Of a stretch of 64,000 nt of DNA, positions 23,608 to 34,625 are shown one piece after another. Made by a program: the position numbers and the translations under genes. The notes below the pieces were generated by a model that was not told the DNA's origin, did no database searches, and worked only from the letters and a program-made list of their open reading frames with translations. Source of the stretch: Sisyra terminalis. Lineage: Eukaryota > Arthropoda > Insecta > Neuroptera > Sisyridae. Within the stretch, counting starts at the first letter, position 1, and each line of letters starts with the position of its first letter. The DNA lies in contig OY292274.1 of NCBI GenBank assembly GCA_958496175.1, positions 33,953,482 through 34,017,481 of the forward strand. The letters are read 5' to 3'.

Positions 23608-24324
23608 TATTTGGATCGAATTAGAAGGAATTTTTTTAGGATATGTGTCTATGTTCTAACCCCCAAATTACACTGCATTAAAATTTGTTTGTACTTCAGT
23701 TGAAAAAAAATAACAGTCGTTATAAAATTCAACAATGGAATAAGTGCATTCACAAAATCGCTCATAATTTTTTTTGGGTTAAAGTTAGAAACAAATTTTT
23801 TTCAGCACAATCCTCTACATGTCAAGGCCCATCTATGGCCGTTAAATTTTTTGAAAAATCTAACAATGGGGGCTAGCGATTTTTCAAAATTTAATAACTT
23901 TTTTTCGGTTGCGGTACAAACGAAATTTTTTTCGGTTAAATCAAATACAAACAAAAGTCAATTTAAAAATATATTTAAAATTTTAATTTGTAAAAGTCGG
24001 TGCTAACGTGACAGAGGTTAAACTTTCATACTATTTAATTAAATTACGTTATTCAAAACGTTGTTATTAAAATGATATATCAAAAACAAACACTTATATT
24101 TTATTTAAAATATAATTTTAGAAAAACTTTGTTTTATAGTTACAACACTTTGTTTATTAAATTTAAAACTTCGATTGTTGATTAAGTCTACATTATCTCA
24201 TATAACTTAGTCACCCCTTTTCTCTCTTTCAGGGTTGAAATTTTCAAAAAAAAAAACATTGGTCGTTGATATTTTCTTATTGAATAACCCTCAGGATATA
24301 TTTACAACAATTTTGTAATTAAAA
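23608..24324. other. Degenerate repeat-like non-coding stretch
   Basis: Phrases such as TTTTTTTCGGTTGCGGTAC and the 24165-24255 block (similar to 16700-16810) suggest old dispersed repeats. No protein or RNA gene is recognisable. Confidence 0.3.
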
Positions 24325-24412
24325 AAAGGGTTACTGTGAGATTTGAACTCATGACTATTAATTACACCATTACAGTGGCAGATAAGTGAACCAATGCACT
24401 ATTAACATAGTT
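24325..24412 (-). mobile_element. tRNA-like SINE head, second family
   Basis: On the minus strand TAGTGCATTGGTTCACTTA resembles a D-arm/box A, and ATGAGTTCAAATCTCA is a good box B with a palindromic T-stem, about 35 nt apart. The strand then runs into a T-rich stretch. It is not a functional tRNA: no full acceptor stem forms. It differs from the SINE at 12/32/53 kb. Confidence 0.4.
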
Positions 24413-26574
24413 ATAAATCTTTTGTTTGTTTGCATATAAAAATTTATTTCGAAGAAACGATTTTTTGTACTTTAAATTGAATTCACGGTGCTAGTTATTA
24501 GTTTAACAAAAAACATTAATACAAATTATTTTCTAACTTTTAAATACCTTTTCTTTATCTTAAATACCTTTACTTTAAATAAGTTTTTACGTATTAGATT
24601 CCTTCCCTTATTATTTTTAAGAAATGATAAATAGTCTATTGTGAGTGGGTAGTTTTGTTGTATCCTAATACCAAATTTCATTAGGGTCAATTGTTCCGTT
24701 CTTTAGTTAAAACTGGACACACAGATTGACAGACAGACAAAAATTTTAAAAATGTTAAATTTGGAAGAAGGGCCTCTTGAAACACATATTTACGCTAAAA
24801 TTGAGTTCAAAATTAAAATATACAGACAGACGTAAAATTTTTATATATTAGTATAGATTTGTAACAGATTTGTGAGAAAAAAGCTTTTCATGTTGGAAAA
24901 AGATTTTACTAAATAAAGTCTTCGGCTATTAGATACTACAAAGTTTTTTTTCTTAAGTATTTTACAAAGTTTAGATGAAATAGCAAACTTAACATCATCT
25001 ACTTGCAAAATTAATTATTAAAGTTGTATTAATAAATAAATAATTAAGGGAACAGAAAATCTATTAATGTAAAATACGGGCACACTTAAATCTGTCTCGT
25101 TTTATGTATAATAAGAAAACGAGATAGGAAGATAGTCGGTTATGAGGCGCAAAATTTTCACGAATAGAAATTATTATAAACATTATCATATGAAAATTCA
25201 TGAAAGAAAATCTAAGAAAACACGAGTAAATAATCACGCCATGAATTTCGAAACGTTTAAATTCAAAAGGCGAAGCCAAGCTTTTCATTTTCTCTTTGGT
25301 GAATGTGTGCTAAAATGATGGGCAGATAACGGGAGACTGACTGCACTGGTGATTAGTTTAAAACGGATTACGGTTTGGAAAAACTGTTTTAATATGTAAA
25401 GCACGTATATGTGAAAGCTTGCTATCAGATATGTGTGGATTTATCACCATTTGGTTTATAAGGTTACTTTACCTTTATAATTATGATGCAGGGATTTTTA
25501 GACGCTCTTTCATAAAATCTTCAGATTCAAAAAATGCTGCTAATTAAAAACAAAGAAAAACATTTTATGTGAGAGCCGCTCTTTCTTCCACTTCAGCCTT
25601 TTTCCAAAGCTCACTTGTACATAAACGGCTTGTATGTAACTTATGAACTGCACCATCATCATCGTCATCAGCCACCCTCATCCGCATTGCCAACCGCCTC
25701 CACGTTAATTTTATCCGCGTTCAAGCCACCCGCCCCACTCACAACCCCGTAACAGTAGATAGTGTCATGTTTTTATTAGACACATCATTCAAGTGTAGTT
25801 TGTCTGCAAGCTCATCTACCGCAATTCTTCACCATCCAACATTTAACACTCCCTTCTTCAGCCCCCTAATTCTGACACGTACAAAACAAAGCTTTTTAGA
25901 AAAGCGTACGTCTATGTTAAGCGTGTGTATAAAGCTCTATCTACCTTATTCATTATCATTATAATTATTATTTTTCGTGAAATGGATGTTACATTTTTAA
26001 TTTTCGAAAAATGAAGGAGTAAATTATTTAAAATGTGGCTAGCTTTATACATATTTATATATATATAATTAAATTTTTCTTAAAAAAGTGTCAAAAATGT
26101 ATTTATCTTCCGACTTTTGTTGAAAAAAAGTGTGTTTGTGTATTGATAAAGGCACGTAAGAAATTATATTTTTTTGAAAAAGTCTATTTTTTCTAGAAAT
26201 AAGAGTCTGCACATATAAGCGCTTGCATTTTACTTGCTTCAGTTAATCACACATACACTTTCCAATGAAATCCACAGATGAAAGAAATTTGAAACAATGT
26301 TTATATTTGGTTTTCACTCACACGTATATGTTTTCCTTCTTTGTTCTCAGTCTTTGTCGACATATATACCGACATTTCTCTATTATTATATAGATTTAAA
26401 ATATTTTATTTTTACTTTAACTCAGCAATAAATTCAAAAAACTTGGTTAATATTTAAACGAATAGTTTATTCGTCGCTAGGAAATAAAATTCTAATTATC
26501 AAATTTTCAACCTTAAAGGTTTTTAAAAGCGTATATATTATCTCGCGTAGTTGGTATGATTGATGTTTTAGATA
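24413..26574. other. Non-coding stretch with a repeat tail
   Basis: At 24665-24860 the sequence has CCAAATTTCATTAGGGTCAA, then CAGATTGACAGACAGACA and TATATTAGTATAGATT, typical of the 3' ends of insect SINE/RTE-type repeats. The interval 25640-25990 is richer in C and carries a CATCATCATCGTCATCAG run. No gene is recognised. Confidence 0.4.
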
Positions 26575-26897
26575 CAGTAAGCTCTCGCTTTATAGATGCT
26601 CACTTAACGGAAGTTTGATATTACGGACATGATTAATTAAATATCCATCGGTAAACGACAATACATGTATACTTTTTTCTGTTTTACTTACATTTTTTGT
26701 GAGGAATACCAAAATAAAATAATAAGAAAAGATTTTTAATACAAAAAGACAGCTTAAGATTGGTTTCGGTATACGGGAATCCCAAAATAGTTATCAAACG
26801 TTTTACGAATTAGTACTCGATATTATGCGTTACCGGATTTTCGATTTACGGACAAAGTTTATGAAGAACGCATCCTATCCGTAAAACGGGGGATTAC
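26575..26897. mobile_element. pogo/Tigger-type MITE
   Basis: Imperfect inverted ends: CAGTAAGCTCTCGCTTTATAG on the left and, from the right, TAGTAATCCCCCGTTTTACGG. TA dinucleotides flank both ends, the target of the Tc1/mariner/pogo superfamily, and the ends resemble Tigger termini (CAGT..AACCTCG.TTTA). It is about 323 bp with no coding capacity. A degraded Tigger transposase tail is at 31640-31893. Confidence 0.6.
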
Positions 26898-27091
26898 TAT
26901 ATTTGAAAACTTAGCGCTTGGGCACATGCGCAGTAGAACTTTGTTTAGTTCCATTTTATACTTCTAGAATTGTATTTCGTTCAGTGAACGTACTAACTCC
27001 AATTAACTTCGGTAACAAACATCCATAACCGATTTTCGTAACAAATTTATTTTTTCCCTTTCATTCTGCGCCTAAAGAAGTTAATAATAAC

Positions 27092-27653
27092 CAGTGGCGG
27101 ATTTAGGTTCGATGCCGCCTTAGACCCCATTTAATATGCCGCCCTTATTACACCATAACAATGTGGTTATTCAGAAAAAAACATCAAATTTTCAAATACT
27201 TACTTCATGTGCTTATTGTTAATAGTTTTAAGTTAACTTTCTCCAAAGAATGTGTAATGTACTAATAATTTTTGAAAGTTTATAAGTATGACTTATTTCC
27301 ACTACTAGAGCTCCACTAAAGAGCTTTAAATGTTCGGTCAAAAAATTAGTCCTAAATATGGAAAAATGGGTATTTCCAATTTGTTTTGAATGTTCCCGGA
27401 ATGGCAGTTCTCTTATTGCCAGTGATTTAATAAATGTAAAATAGGATGTGGTAAATAGAAAAGTTAATTAAATATACTTTATTGAAGATGTTCCCTACAT
27501 TCAAAGCAAAGCTAACTTAAATCAATTTTTGAGTTTGAATTGTCTGTTCTTTTTTTCGCCCCTAACATTTTGGGAATCCGAAAATTTTGCCACCCCTAAA
27601 ATGGTGCCACCCTGGGCCCGAGCCTAACGGGCCTAGGCGCTTATCCATCACTG
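27092..27653. mobile_element. hAT-type non-autonomous element, family D
   Basis: The left end reads CAGTGGCGGATTTAG and the right end, inverted, CAGTGATGGATAAGC. Subterminal GCCGCCC and GGTGGCAC blocks sit inside. The 8-bp flanks ATAATAAC and AGTATAGC match only 5 of 8, so the insertion is old. The TIR type is common among hAT elements. No transposase reading frame is visible in the 562 bp. Confidence 0.6.
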
Positions 27654-27944
27654 AGTATAGCTTTAAAAATGGTACTTTGTTTTGAATTTCTTTTGATTCA
27701 TTATTTAATAGTTTTAATACTAGTTTGTTACGACCTTAAATGTACTCGTAGAATCAAGCACTAACACAAAGTTATAGTAGGTAATTATACTTGCACTGGT
27801 CATTTTGAAAAAACGTATACTAAAAAAAAATAGTTACAAACTCAATTTTGATTGAGATAAATAAATAAATCCATTTGAAAAATTCATTTATCTCTTTAGT
27901 TTTAATGCTGGAATTTTTAAAATACCTACTCACAGTATAATTTA

Positions 27945-28025
27945 CACGCTAGTCAAGGTAGTCGTTATATGTAATCTTTGGGGATTGGGCTCAAATCCCG
28001 CGACAGGTGAGATTTATTTCTAAAT
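27945..28025 (+). mobile_element. tRNA-like SINE head, third type
   Basis: On the plus strand GGGCTCAAATCCCG (box B with paired flanks) lies about 30 nt after TAGTCAAGGTAGTCG, a weak box A. No acceptor stem closes the cloverleaf. It is probably a tRNA-derived repeat head rather than a tRNA gene. Confidence 0.35.
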
Positions 28026-28548
28026 TTATCGGGTTATTAAGAAACTTTGGGTTTCAAAAGACCTTAGCTTAAAAGCAATCGAAAATAAATTGCAACAAAA
28101 ATTAGAAAAAACAGTAATAAAATAAATTCTTTTTGTTACACCTAAACTAAACGAGAGCGATCATTCCAATATGCAACAATAAAAATTTAAATAGTTTGAA
28201 CTATTTAGCCAGGTGCAGAAAATAGATAAATAATTGGAAGGCAAAAATAATTTTAAATATGATCATAAAACAAGAAATCACAAATGCGTCAGCTTTAAAG
28301 CTCTGTTAATAGTCGACACTGAAGAAGTTTTATGTGTTCTAGAAATCTCTCAATGCTTTGACAAATATAACTATCTTAATTTTATACTCATATGCGTTAT
28401 TGTGAAAAAATAGAACCAAAATAGGTATGGTACCATGTCGACATTTTATTTGGATAATTAAGATGATTTTTCTTTAAATTTATATACAATATTTTAATCA
28501 CTCTCTATTTATTAGTCAAATATGACAGTAAAAGATAATGGGAAAATC
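28026..28548. other. Non-coding stretch, nothing recognised
   Basis: AT-rich with no open frame above 60 codons, ending at the outer edge of the inverted Penelope-like pair. Confidence 0.45.
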
Positions 28549-28804
28549 ATTAATGGATAATAATATATGTCTTATGAAACTCAATTTCTTGTTTATTACG
28601 ACGCGTTTCAATAGTTTTTGACTGTCATCATCAGGTAATAATTATTTTGTCAATTGTAAACAAATTTCATATAGGTTAATTGTTTCATATTGTTTGTCGT
28701 TAAGGATGTTATTTGGATCTAGTTTGTGTGCTTTATATATTTCATATTCTTCTAGGGTGTTCATATGTGATTCTTTCTTGCATATATGTAGTGGCTTAAA
28801 ATTT
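28549..28804. repeat. Inverted repeat, left arm
   Basis: About 255 bp that match the reverse complement of 29144-29398 with roughly seven mismatches (about 97% identity, counted by eye). Each arm holds the last 51 or so codons of the Penelope-like ORF plus its 3' untranslated end, with the 3' ends pointing outward. Confidence 0.95.
28593..28641 (-). ncRNA. Hammerhead ribozyme motif, Penelope-associated (left)
   Basis: Read on the minus strand: TTATTAC, CTGATGA, an 18-nt segment able to form helix II, GAAA, ACGCGT plus C, then GTAATAA. The outer 7-mers are exact reverse complements and form helix I. CTGATGA and GAAA are the invariant core boxes, and the palindromic ACGCGT is the very short helix III typical of Penelope-associated hammerheads. 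The expected cut is after the C of CGTC. Helix II has one mismatch more than in the right copy. The motif starts right after the ORF stop codon. Activity is inferred, not shown. Confidence 0.75.
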
Positions 28805-29143
28805 GTTTCGAAATTTAAGCATTGATGATTTTCATCATAAAGGTGTTTTGTAAAATTTGAAGTTGTTGTTGAAGTAGGTTTCTTAGGTTCCTTATATCTT
28901 GTTCTGAAAGATCTACCAGTTTGGCCAATGTAGAATTTTTTCACAGGAACCACATATAGTTTTATTTTCCGTTGTAATTTGGTTGTTCTCCAATGGTTTG
29001 AGAATTTTCTTCATGTTGTTGTTTGTTGAAAATGCGATATTGAAGTTATTTTTCTTTAGGAAGTTGGCGATTGTAAAATTGAATACATTATTGAAGTCTG
29101 ATTTTATATATTTTTTGTTTTCTTTTTGTGGGAGTTGGATTTT

Positions 29144-29398
29144 AATTTTAAGCCACTACATTTATGCAAGAAAGAATCACATATGAACACCCTAGAAGAA
29201 TATGAAATATATAAAGCACACAAACTAGATCCAAATAACATCCTTAACGACAAACTATATGAAACAATTAACCTATATGAAATTTGTTTACAATTGACAA
29301 AATAATTATTACCTGATGATGGCAGTCAAAAACTGTTGAAACGCGTCGTAATAAAGAAGAAATTGAGTCTCATAAGACATATATTATTATACATTAAT
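29144..29398 (+). pseudogene. Penelope-like element 3' end, copy 3 (right half of inverted pair)
   Basis: The plus-strand frame from 29150 reads KPLHLCKKESHMNTLEEYEI and ends LYEICLQLTK-stop (TAA 29303-29305). It differs from the left copy by only two residues (I/L and Q/L). It starts abruptly at the junction with the left copy, so it lacks even the YIG motif. The 3' flank carries a hammerhead motif (29306-29354) and extends to 29398. Confidence 0.9.
29306..29354 (+). ncRNA. Hammerhead ribozyme motif, Penelope-associated (right)
   Basis: Helix I: TTATTAC (29306-29312) pairs perfectly with GTAATAA (29348-29354). The core is CTGATGA (29313-29319) and GAAA (29338-29341). Helix II between them can pair GGCAGT with ACTGTT, two pairs being G-U, closing a CAAAA-type loop. 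A U-U opposition sits next to the core, where active ribozymes usually have a pair. Helix III is the palindrome ACGCGT (29341-29346). The nucleotide before the expected cut is C29347. Short palindromic helix III forms are known to act preferentially as dimers. Structure is inferred from sequence. Confidence 0.8.
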
Positions 29399-29480
29399 TT
29401 ATTGTGACTCGGAAATAAATAAAATACTTATCGAAGGGAAAACCATTTCTGAACCTAACTTAAGAAATAATTGATCATAC

Positions 29481-29829
29481 AAAAAAACATGTCAGAATGG
29501 AAACGGGACTCGTAACTGGCAATTGTGGGCTGAAGAAACACCTGTATACAATTGGAGTACATGTGGATGATCTAATATGTAGATTTTGTTAGATAGAGGA
29601 CAACACCGTTTCTCACGTTCTGTGGGAATACTACGCTTTATATGAATGGAGACATAAGGAGCTAAGGATAACAAACTCTAGAACCGAAATAGTCGAAAAA
29701 CATAGGCCATTGACTGCTAAGGTTCGCTCGGCTACTCGGTCTGACCTAGATGAAATGGATATGCAGGAAGCATTTATTAACCTCATCCACAAAATTCCAA
29801 CTAAATTAAAAAAATACTTCCTCAAATAG
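29481..29829 (+). pseudogene. LINE ORF2 C-terminal region (after RNase H), decayed
   Basis: From an ATG at 29497 the frame reads LVTGNCGLKKHLYTIGV, DDLICRFC, stop, IEDNTVSHVLWEYYALYEWRH, then a tail ending KKYFLK-stop at 29827-29829. The pattern TGHC.L..HL..G......CRFC...EDT..HVL.EC.AL...R matches the Cys/His-containing tail that follows the RNase H domain in many insect non-LTR retrotransposons. One in-frame TAG (29590-29592) is the only interruption. The upstream RNase H and reverse transcriptase are missing. It sits 80 bp from the inverted Penelope pair. Confidence 0.8.
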
Positions 29830-31639
29830 TTATTCTCGTCCGTGTGATGGCTGCCGAGAGAAGCCATTTAGATTGATTTGACTATAAATTATTTTGAACA
29901 ATAAATTATTATACCCTTCTGAACAAAATAATTACAAATCATTCATTTTCTTTTATGCCGTTTATAAAATACCAACCTGCTTACAAATGTATTATTAATC
30001 CTCATGTTCTTTTACTAACCAATGGAAAAAAAAGTATTTTAATAAATTTTCCATAAACTATCAATACTATACCGTATGTAGAATACTTGGGTGGGATTAT
30101 TATTGTATACCTAGTTGTTTTATTTTAGTAGTGATGCTGCACGGTTGTTACAGATTGTATCTTCTAATGTCTGTGATTAAAATTCTCAAAATCTAGAGTG
30201 AATTTTTTGGGTTCAAAGAGGTAAGGTTTTTTGAACTGATATAACTATCAAATTTGTATAAGTTTTTAATTAGCATAAAACTTTGCAAAACTGGTTGTAT
30301 TGCTATTTAACCAACAGCTGTTCATTTTTGAATTCAAACACTGGGCGAACATAAGATGTACTTCCTTCCAAGTTTATATTGTTCTAATTTCTATAAATAC
30401 ATGTTATTCTATTTTGTACTTAAACACAATTTTCCATTTATTATCTACTATCCTTCATTGTATAAGAGTTTCAAAATGGAAAAAATCAGAAAAATAGTTC
30501 ATGTTAATCGAGAAACGAAATACAATAAACTCTCAAAGTAGCGTCAAAATTTAATGTTCCAAACGGTAGAGATTTTTGACTTTTGGATAAGATTTAGATA
30601 CTTTATGTACATTATGATTAAGGAGTCCTTGTTCTATACTGGTTCTGAACTAGTAATGTGAAATCTTTGTAAACAGAGGTTAGTTTTATTTTTTTTAAAA
30701 CCAAATTTTAAACTAAGAAAATTAATAGTAAATAAAAAAAATTATCAAAATGAATAGTAGTTTGTGTTTTAAGAGAGAAAATAATTTAGAGATCTTAAAT
30801 TTGTTTTTCTTGTTTCATAAACTTTTAGTAGACCTATTCAAGAAAACAATGTCACAATTTTAAAACTAGTTTTATTAATTTTTTTGTCAATTTTTTTATT
30901 ATTTTTCTGTAAATTTGTATAATTACTGTAATTTATTACCGCATTTTTGCCAAAATTAGAGAAAGCTCAGAAAAAGATGTATTCCGGAATAAATGAAAGC
31001 GACAAACTTTTACTAAATTCAGCATGCTTTTAATTGCTATTTTTTCAAATCTGCACTTAATTATTTTGTCTAGTTTTTATAAGTAATGCACGCCGTATAA
31101 TGTGGTCACATCGGGACTTAGGAACATTGAAGACGATAACCGATTGCTAATAATATCAGCAAAAAAACAAAACTTAATTTTAATTTTAATTTAAAATACA
31201 TATTATGTAAAATACTTTTCTGCTAATAAATTTTGATTTTCACAGAGCAAATTTTTAATGAAAAGAGTTTAGCCGGATCAGTATAGCGAGTTGACCCTCA
31301 AATGGGAACCTATATTAAAACATGTAAAAATATTGACTTGATATAAACATACATTTTATTTACTTTTCCTGACCGAACTCCTCTTTGTCCTTGAGATATG
31401 AGTAAAAATGTCCGACCGCATGACTATTATTCGAAGTAATATACAAAAGTAGAAGTAATATATCTCAAAAACTAATTAAACTAGAGAAGTGAAACCAACT
31501 AATGCATCTGAAAATCAGATGACCTCTACTGATGATCTATAGTTTTAAAAATGTTTTTTTTGTTTAGCTCAGTATAACGTTCAGGAGGTTACTATCGCTA
31601 TCCATTCCTCGAACTCATTTACCGTTATGTCAGAGGGTT
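29830..31639. other. Non-coding stretch, nothing recognised
   Basis: The first 100 bp are probably the 3' UTR of the preceding LINE (it ends in AACAAAATAA). The remainder shows only short frames of 61-65 codons without motifs. Confidence 0.45.
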
Positions 31640-31893
31640 GTATGTTTAGGTTTTCAGGTTCTCCGTATGTCATCTTTTAAAAACCTACCATATTTGAAAG
31701 AATTTTGAATTGATATTTTGGAAATTTGGTTCCACGATATGGTAATGAGATGTTTAGTATCTTGTATACTGGTGTTTAGATTATTTGCGATCAAATTTGG
31801 CCTATCCTTTATAGTTTCCCAAATTCCAGGAGACATTTCTTTCCGATAATTCGCCTTTATAGTCCTTATAATGTCTAGATCACACATTTTCCT
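31640..31893 (-). pseudogene. Tigger/pogo transposase fragment
   Basis: The minus-strand frame reads MCDLDIIRTIKANYRKEM. This matches the motif just after the third catalytic position of Tigger-type DDE transposases (LQPCDQGIIRTFKAHYRK..). About 30 residues later comes HLITISWNQISKISIQNSF, matching the helix with AW..V...TI.NCF in the same family. Catalytic residues and the CENP-B-like DNA-binding domain are not present. No terminal repeats were found nearby. Confidence 0.75.
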
Positions 31894-32599
31894 TTATGTT
31901 TTTTTTGTTTTAACCGAAAATATTTCTGAGAAAAAAATTGATAACATGAATCAAAATCATAAGTACTATAAACGATTTTTTTTTTGTATGTTGTATTATA
32001 TGTCTTGCCCGGTTTTTCGCAATTAAAATGATAACAATGTCCGACTAATAACAATATCCGTGATACCAATAAGCAGCATGCACTGTATCTATACGATCTT
32101 TTGTATATAGTTTTGCCAAGTCGTCAAAAAAAAGTAAAGAATATCCATGTCAGCGAGGCGGCATTCAGAAACAAGAAAATTTTTCAACTAATTTTTCTTT
32201 CATCATTTTTTCTCTGAAACATTTATTTCTTATTATTTTTTCTTGTTTTTTTTTTTATTTTTCTCATGCATATTCAATATTCATGCAAACTTTTTTCGGT
32301 TTTTCCGAGTTTTCAAAAAAAAATATATAAGCAAGAAGGAGATAAGCCTGTTATAACTTTTTTGTTATGTAGACCAAAACTTAAGTTTTTTTCAAATAAT
32401 ATAAAAAAGACCAGTTTCTAGTAGACGATTTGGAGAATCATTTTTTTCATTCTTGGAATACAACAAAAAAAATAAATCAATAGTTTCTTTTTAATTCAAA
32501 ATTAGGAAAATAAAATAATTAAAATCGAAATATTTTTCTCAAACGTGTTAACTAAATGAGGTTCTTCAATATTCTTAGTAAATATGTCAATGTAAATTC
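31894..32599. other. Non-coding stretch, nothing recognised
   Basis: Very AT-rich with long T and A runs. ATCTTAGTAAATATG occurs twice about 30 bp apart near 32570-32620. Confidence 0.45.
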
Positions 32600-32800
32600 T
32601 TAAAATCTTAGTAAATATGTTTTTAATTAGTTATTTACTGTCGCTTTTAATCAACCTAGGTTTTTAGTAACTCTAGGATTTGTAAAAAAATTCGGAAACT
32701 GAGAAGTACAGAAAATTTGTCTGTTCCGAGATTTGAATGCAATACCTACCGGTTTTGGAGCAAGCACCTAGATCATTCGGTCACCCGTAGGCATGTATTA
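32600..32800 (-). mobile_element. tRNA-derived SINE, copy 2
   Basis: On the minus strand: box A-like TGACCGAATGATCTAGG (32783-32767), box B GCATTCAAATC (32740-32730), then the family body with CCTAGAGTTACTAAAAACC and AAAGCGACAGTAAATAAC. It is uninterrupted, showing the intact form of the site where copy 1 (12 kb) carries a MITE. Confidence 0.75.
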
Positions 32801-33294
32801 TCCCACGAATCTTTGATGATAACGTTTTGTAGAAATTAATCTATAATTTCAAACTTATTTTGTTAAAATCTAATAGTTATGACTTATTTAAAATAACTAC
32901 AAAAACATCCCTTGTTAACAAAGTTATTTTTCTTTATGTTGGATTGGTAGAAGTGGGGAATAAGATCTAGCAAAGAGATATTTGAAATGAAATAAAAACT
33001 ATGTGTCCGAATCAAGAAATTTTGGATGTTAACTCATTTATAAAACTACTATAAAATTTAAAAGGAAAACTGTACCTTTCGATGTAAAAAAAATAAACAT
33101 TTTTAAAAGCATTGTTAGTTTGTCTTATTATATTACAATAGGATAATAAGGTCTATTATTTTAAGGAGTGACATTGGTTTAGTCGGGGAAAAAACCGCCT
33201 ATTGACAACAACTTTTTTTCTGTGTTAAAAATATAATATTTTATTTAAATTTTTCATTGTTATAAACATATACACCTGACAAAAAATTTCTGAA
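32801..33294. other. Non-coding stretch, nothing recognised
   Basis: AT-rich, no gene or repeat recognised. Confidence 0.4.
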
Positions 33295-33790
33295 ATTTTC
33301 GTATAAAAATATTTAAAACTCCGCCATTGCAACGTCGTTTCCGGTGACCCATCGGAAAAGAGGTGTGTCCGGATGACAGCAGAACTCTTGACAGGATCAT
33401 CCGAGGTAAAAAAATACGTGTTTAAGTTAAGACCAGAAACTAGAGCTTGGATATGGAAACCGAGAAAAAGTGAAAATGGGTTTTTTGGTAAGCCTTTTTA
33501 CAAAAAACTGCAAATTTCGGTGAAATTTGCTCTACATGTTGTTTGTTTAAACAGTTGCAATTGAAAAAAAATTCTTCGTTCAAATCCTTGTAAATAGTAT
33601 CTTGAAAACATTTGCAAGATTTCATCAAAATGGGTTGAGTAGTTCTCGAAAAATCTTGACAATCGACTTTGAAAACACAGTTTCGAGAAAAACGCGACAA
33701 TTGACGAGCAGCTGTACCGATATACCTACGGCGCGCTGAGCTTCGCAAGACTGTATCTCCGAAACTATACTCGGATCAACTTGAAAATTT
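33295..33790. repeat. Unclassified repeat-like block
   Basis: A less AT-rich block with GCAACGTCGTTTCCGGTGAC, TTCATCAAAATGGGTTGAGT, CGACTTTGAAAACACAGTTT and CTGTATCTCCGAAACTATAC. The style (a repeated CATCAAAATSGGTTGAGTMGTT phrase and CCGAAACTATA) is that of widespread insect repeats. I cannot name the family. Frames of 63 and 102 codons on opposite strands overlap here and match nothing. Confidence 0.35.
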
Positions 33791-34625
33791 AAAACAATAT
33801 TTTAGAAATGCTATAGAAATTAATAAAACAATAAAAATTGATATTTCGAAACCGTGATCAATTATAATAATAGATATACGTTAATTACGTTAATACGTTA
33901 ACAATTGTTTTAAGCTGTTGAAATGTGAAGGATCACTCAAGAATTCCACCGGTATTACTCGCTGAAAACCACTCTTCATATTACCACTTTTACCGCATTT
34001 GCAACATTGCCTAATGGTTTGTTATTTTTAATGCTTATTTTTTTGAGAGATGAGGTCTACATAATTTTTTTACATCCTTGTTTTTGCCAATCAAGTTTTT
34101 GGTGGTTGAAATTTGAAACCCTTTTAAAAAAGGCACTTTGATATCATTACATTTGAAAGGTCTTTAATTAATCGACTAAACGACTTCTAATAAGATTTTT
34201 GAATATTTAAAATTTAAAAATATCTTTTTCTACCAGTTTTTATATCCGCTGACAACGCGTGTAAAGAAAAACTAAAAAAAAACATTATTTGGGCCATGAT
34301 TCAAAAATCAAAAGTCATAGAAGCATGAAATAAAAAAAATATACTACAAAATTATATGCTAAAGTTTAATATTACCAAAAATGCAACCGATTAATTCACA
34401 CTATTGGTGCCTTACTATTGGTGCCATGCAACCGCTTCTTACAATAAATTTCGCTGCAATAATAGCAGCCAGCAATCTAACAAGTCGCCAAAAGTTTGAG
34501 GCTTTACCAATGCGTGTTAGTGACTTGCCAGTATAATCTTAAAAGAAATTGATCGTTTTAAATTGTACGTTTGTCATTTAGGCCTTATTAGTCGACAAGC
34601 CTCACATGCACCTACCTTAGATATC
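33791..34625. other. Non-coding stretch, nothing recognised
   Basis: No open frame above 60 codons. Its last bases adjoin the target duplication TAATTTAT (34626-34633) of the next MITE. Confidence 0.4.

Larger units (their letters stand above)
28549..29143 (-). pseudogene. Penelope-like element 3' end, copy 2 (left half of inverted pair)
   Basis: The minus-strand frame starts at the junction near 29143 and reads KYIKSDFNNVFNF..FLKKNNFNIAFSTNNN then KKILKPLENNQITTENKTICGSC, the region between reverse transcriptase and endonuclease in Penelope-like elements. A 1-base frameshift near 28940 leads into FYIGQTGRSFRTRYKE and the rest of the GIY-YIG domain, ending LYEICLQLTK-stop at 28642. GIY itself is missing (a gap of about four codons compared with the 15-kb copy), while YIG is intact. 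The reverse transcriptase is absent. Directly after the stop is a hammerhead ribozyme motif (28641-28593). Confidence 0.9.
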
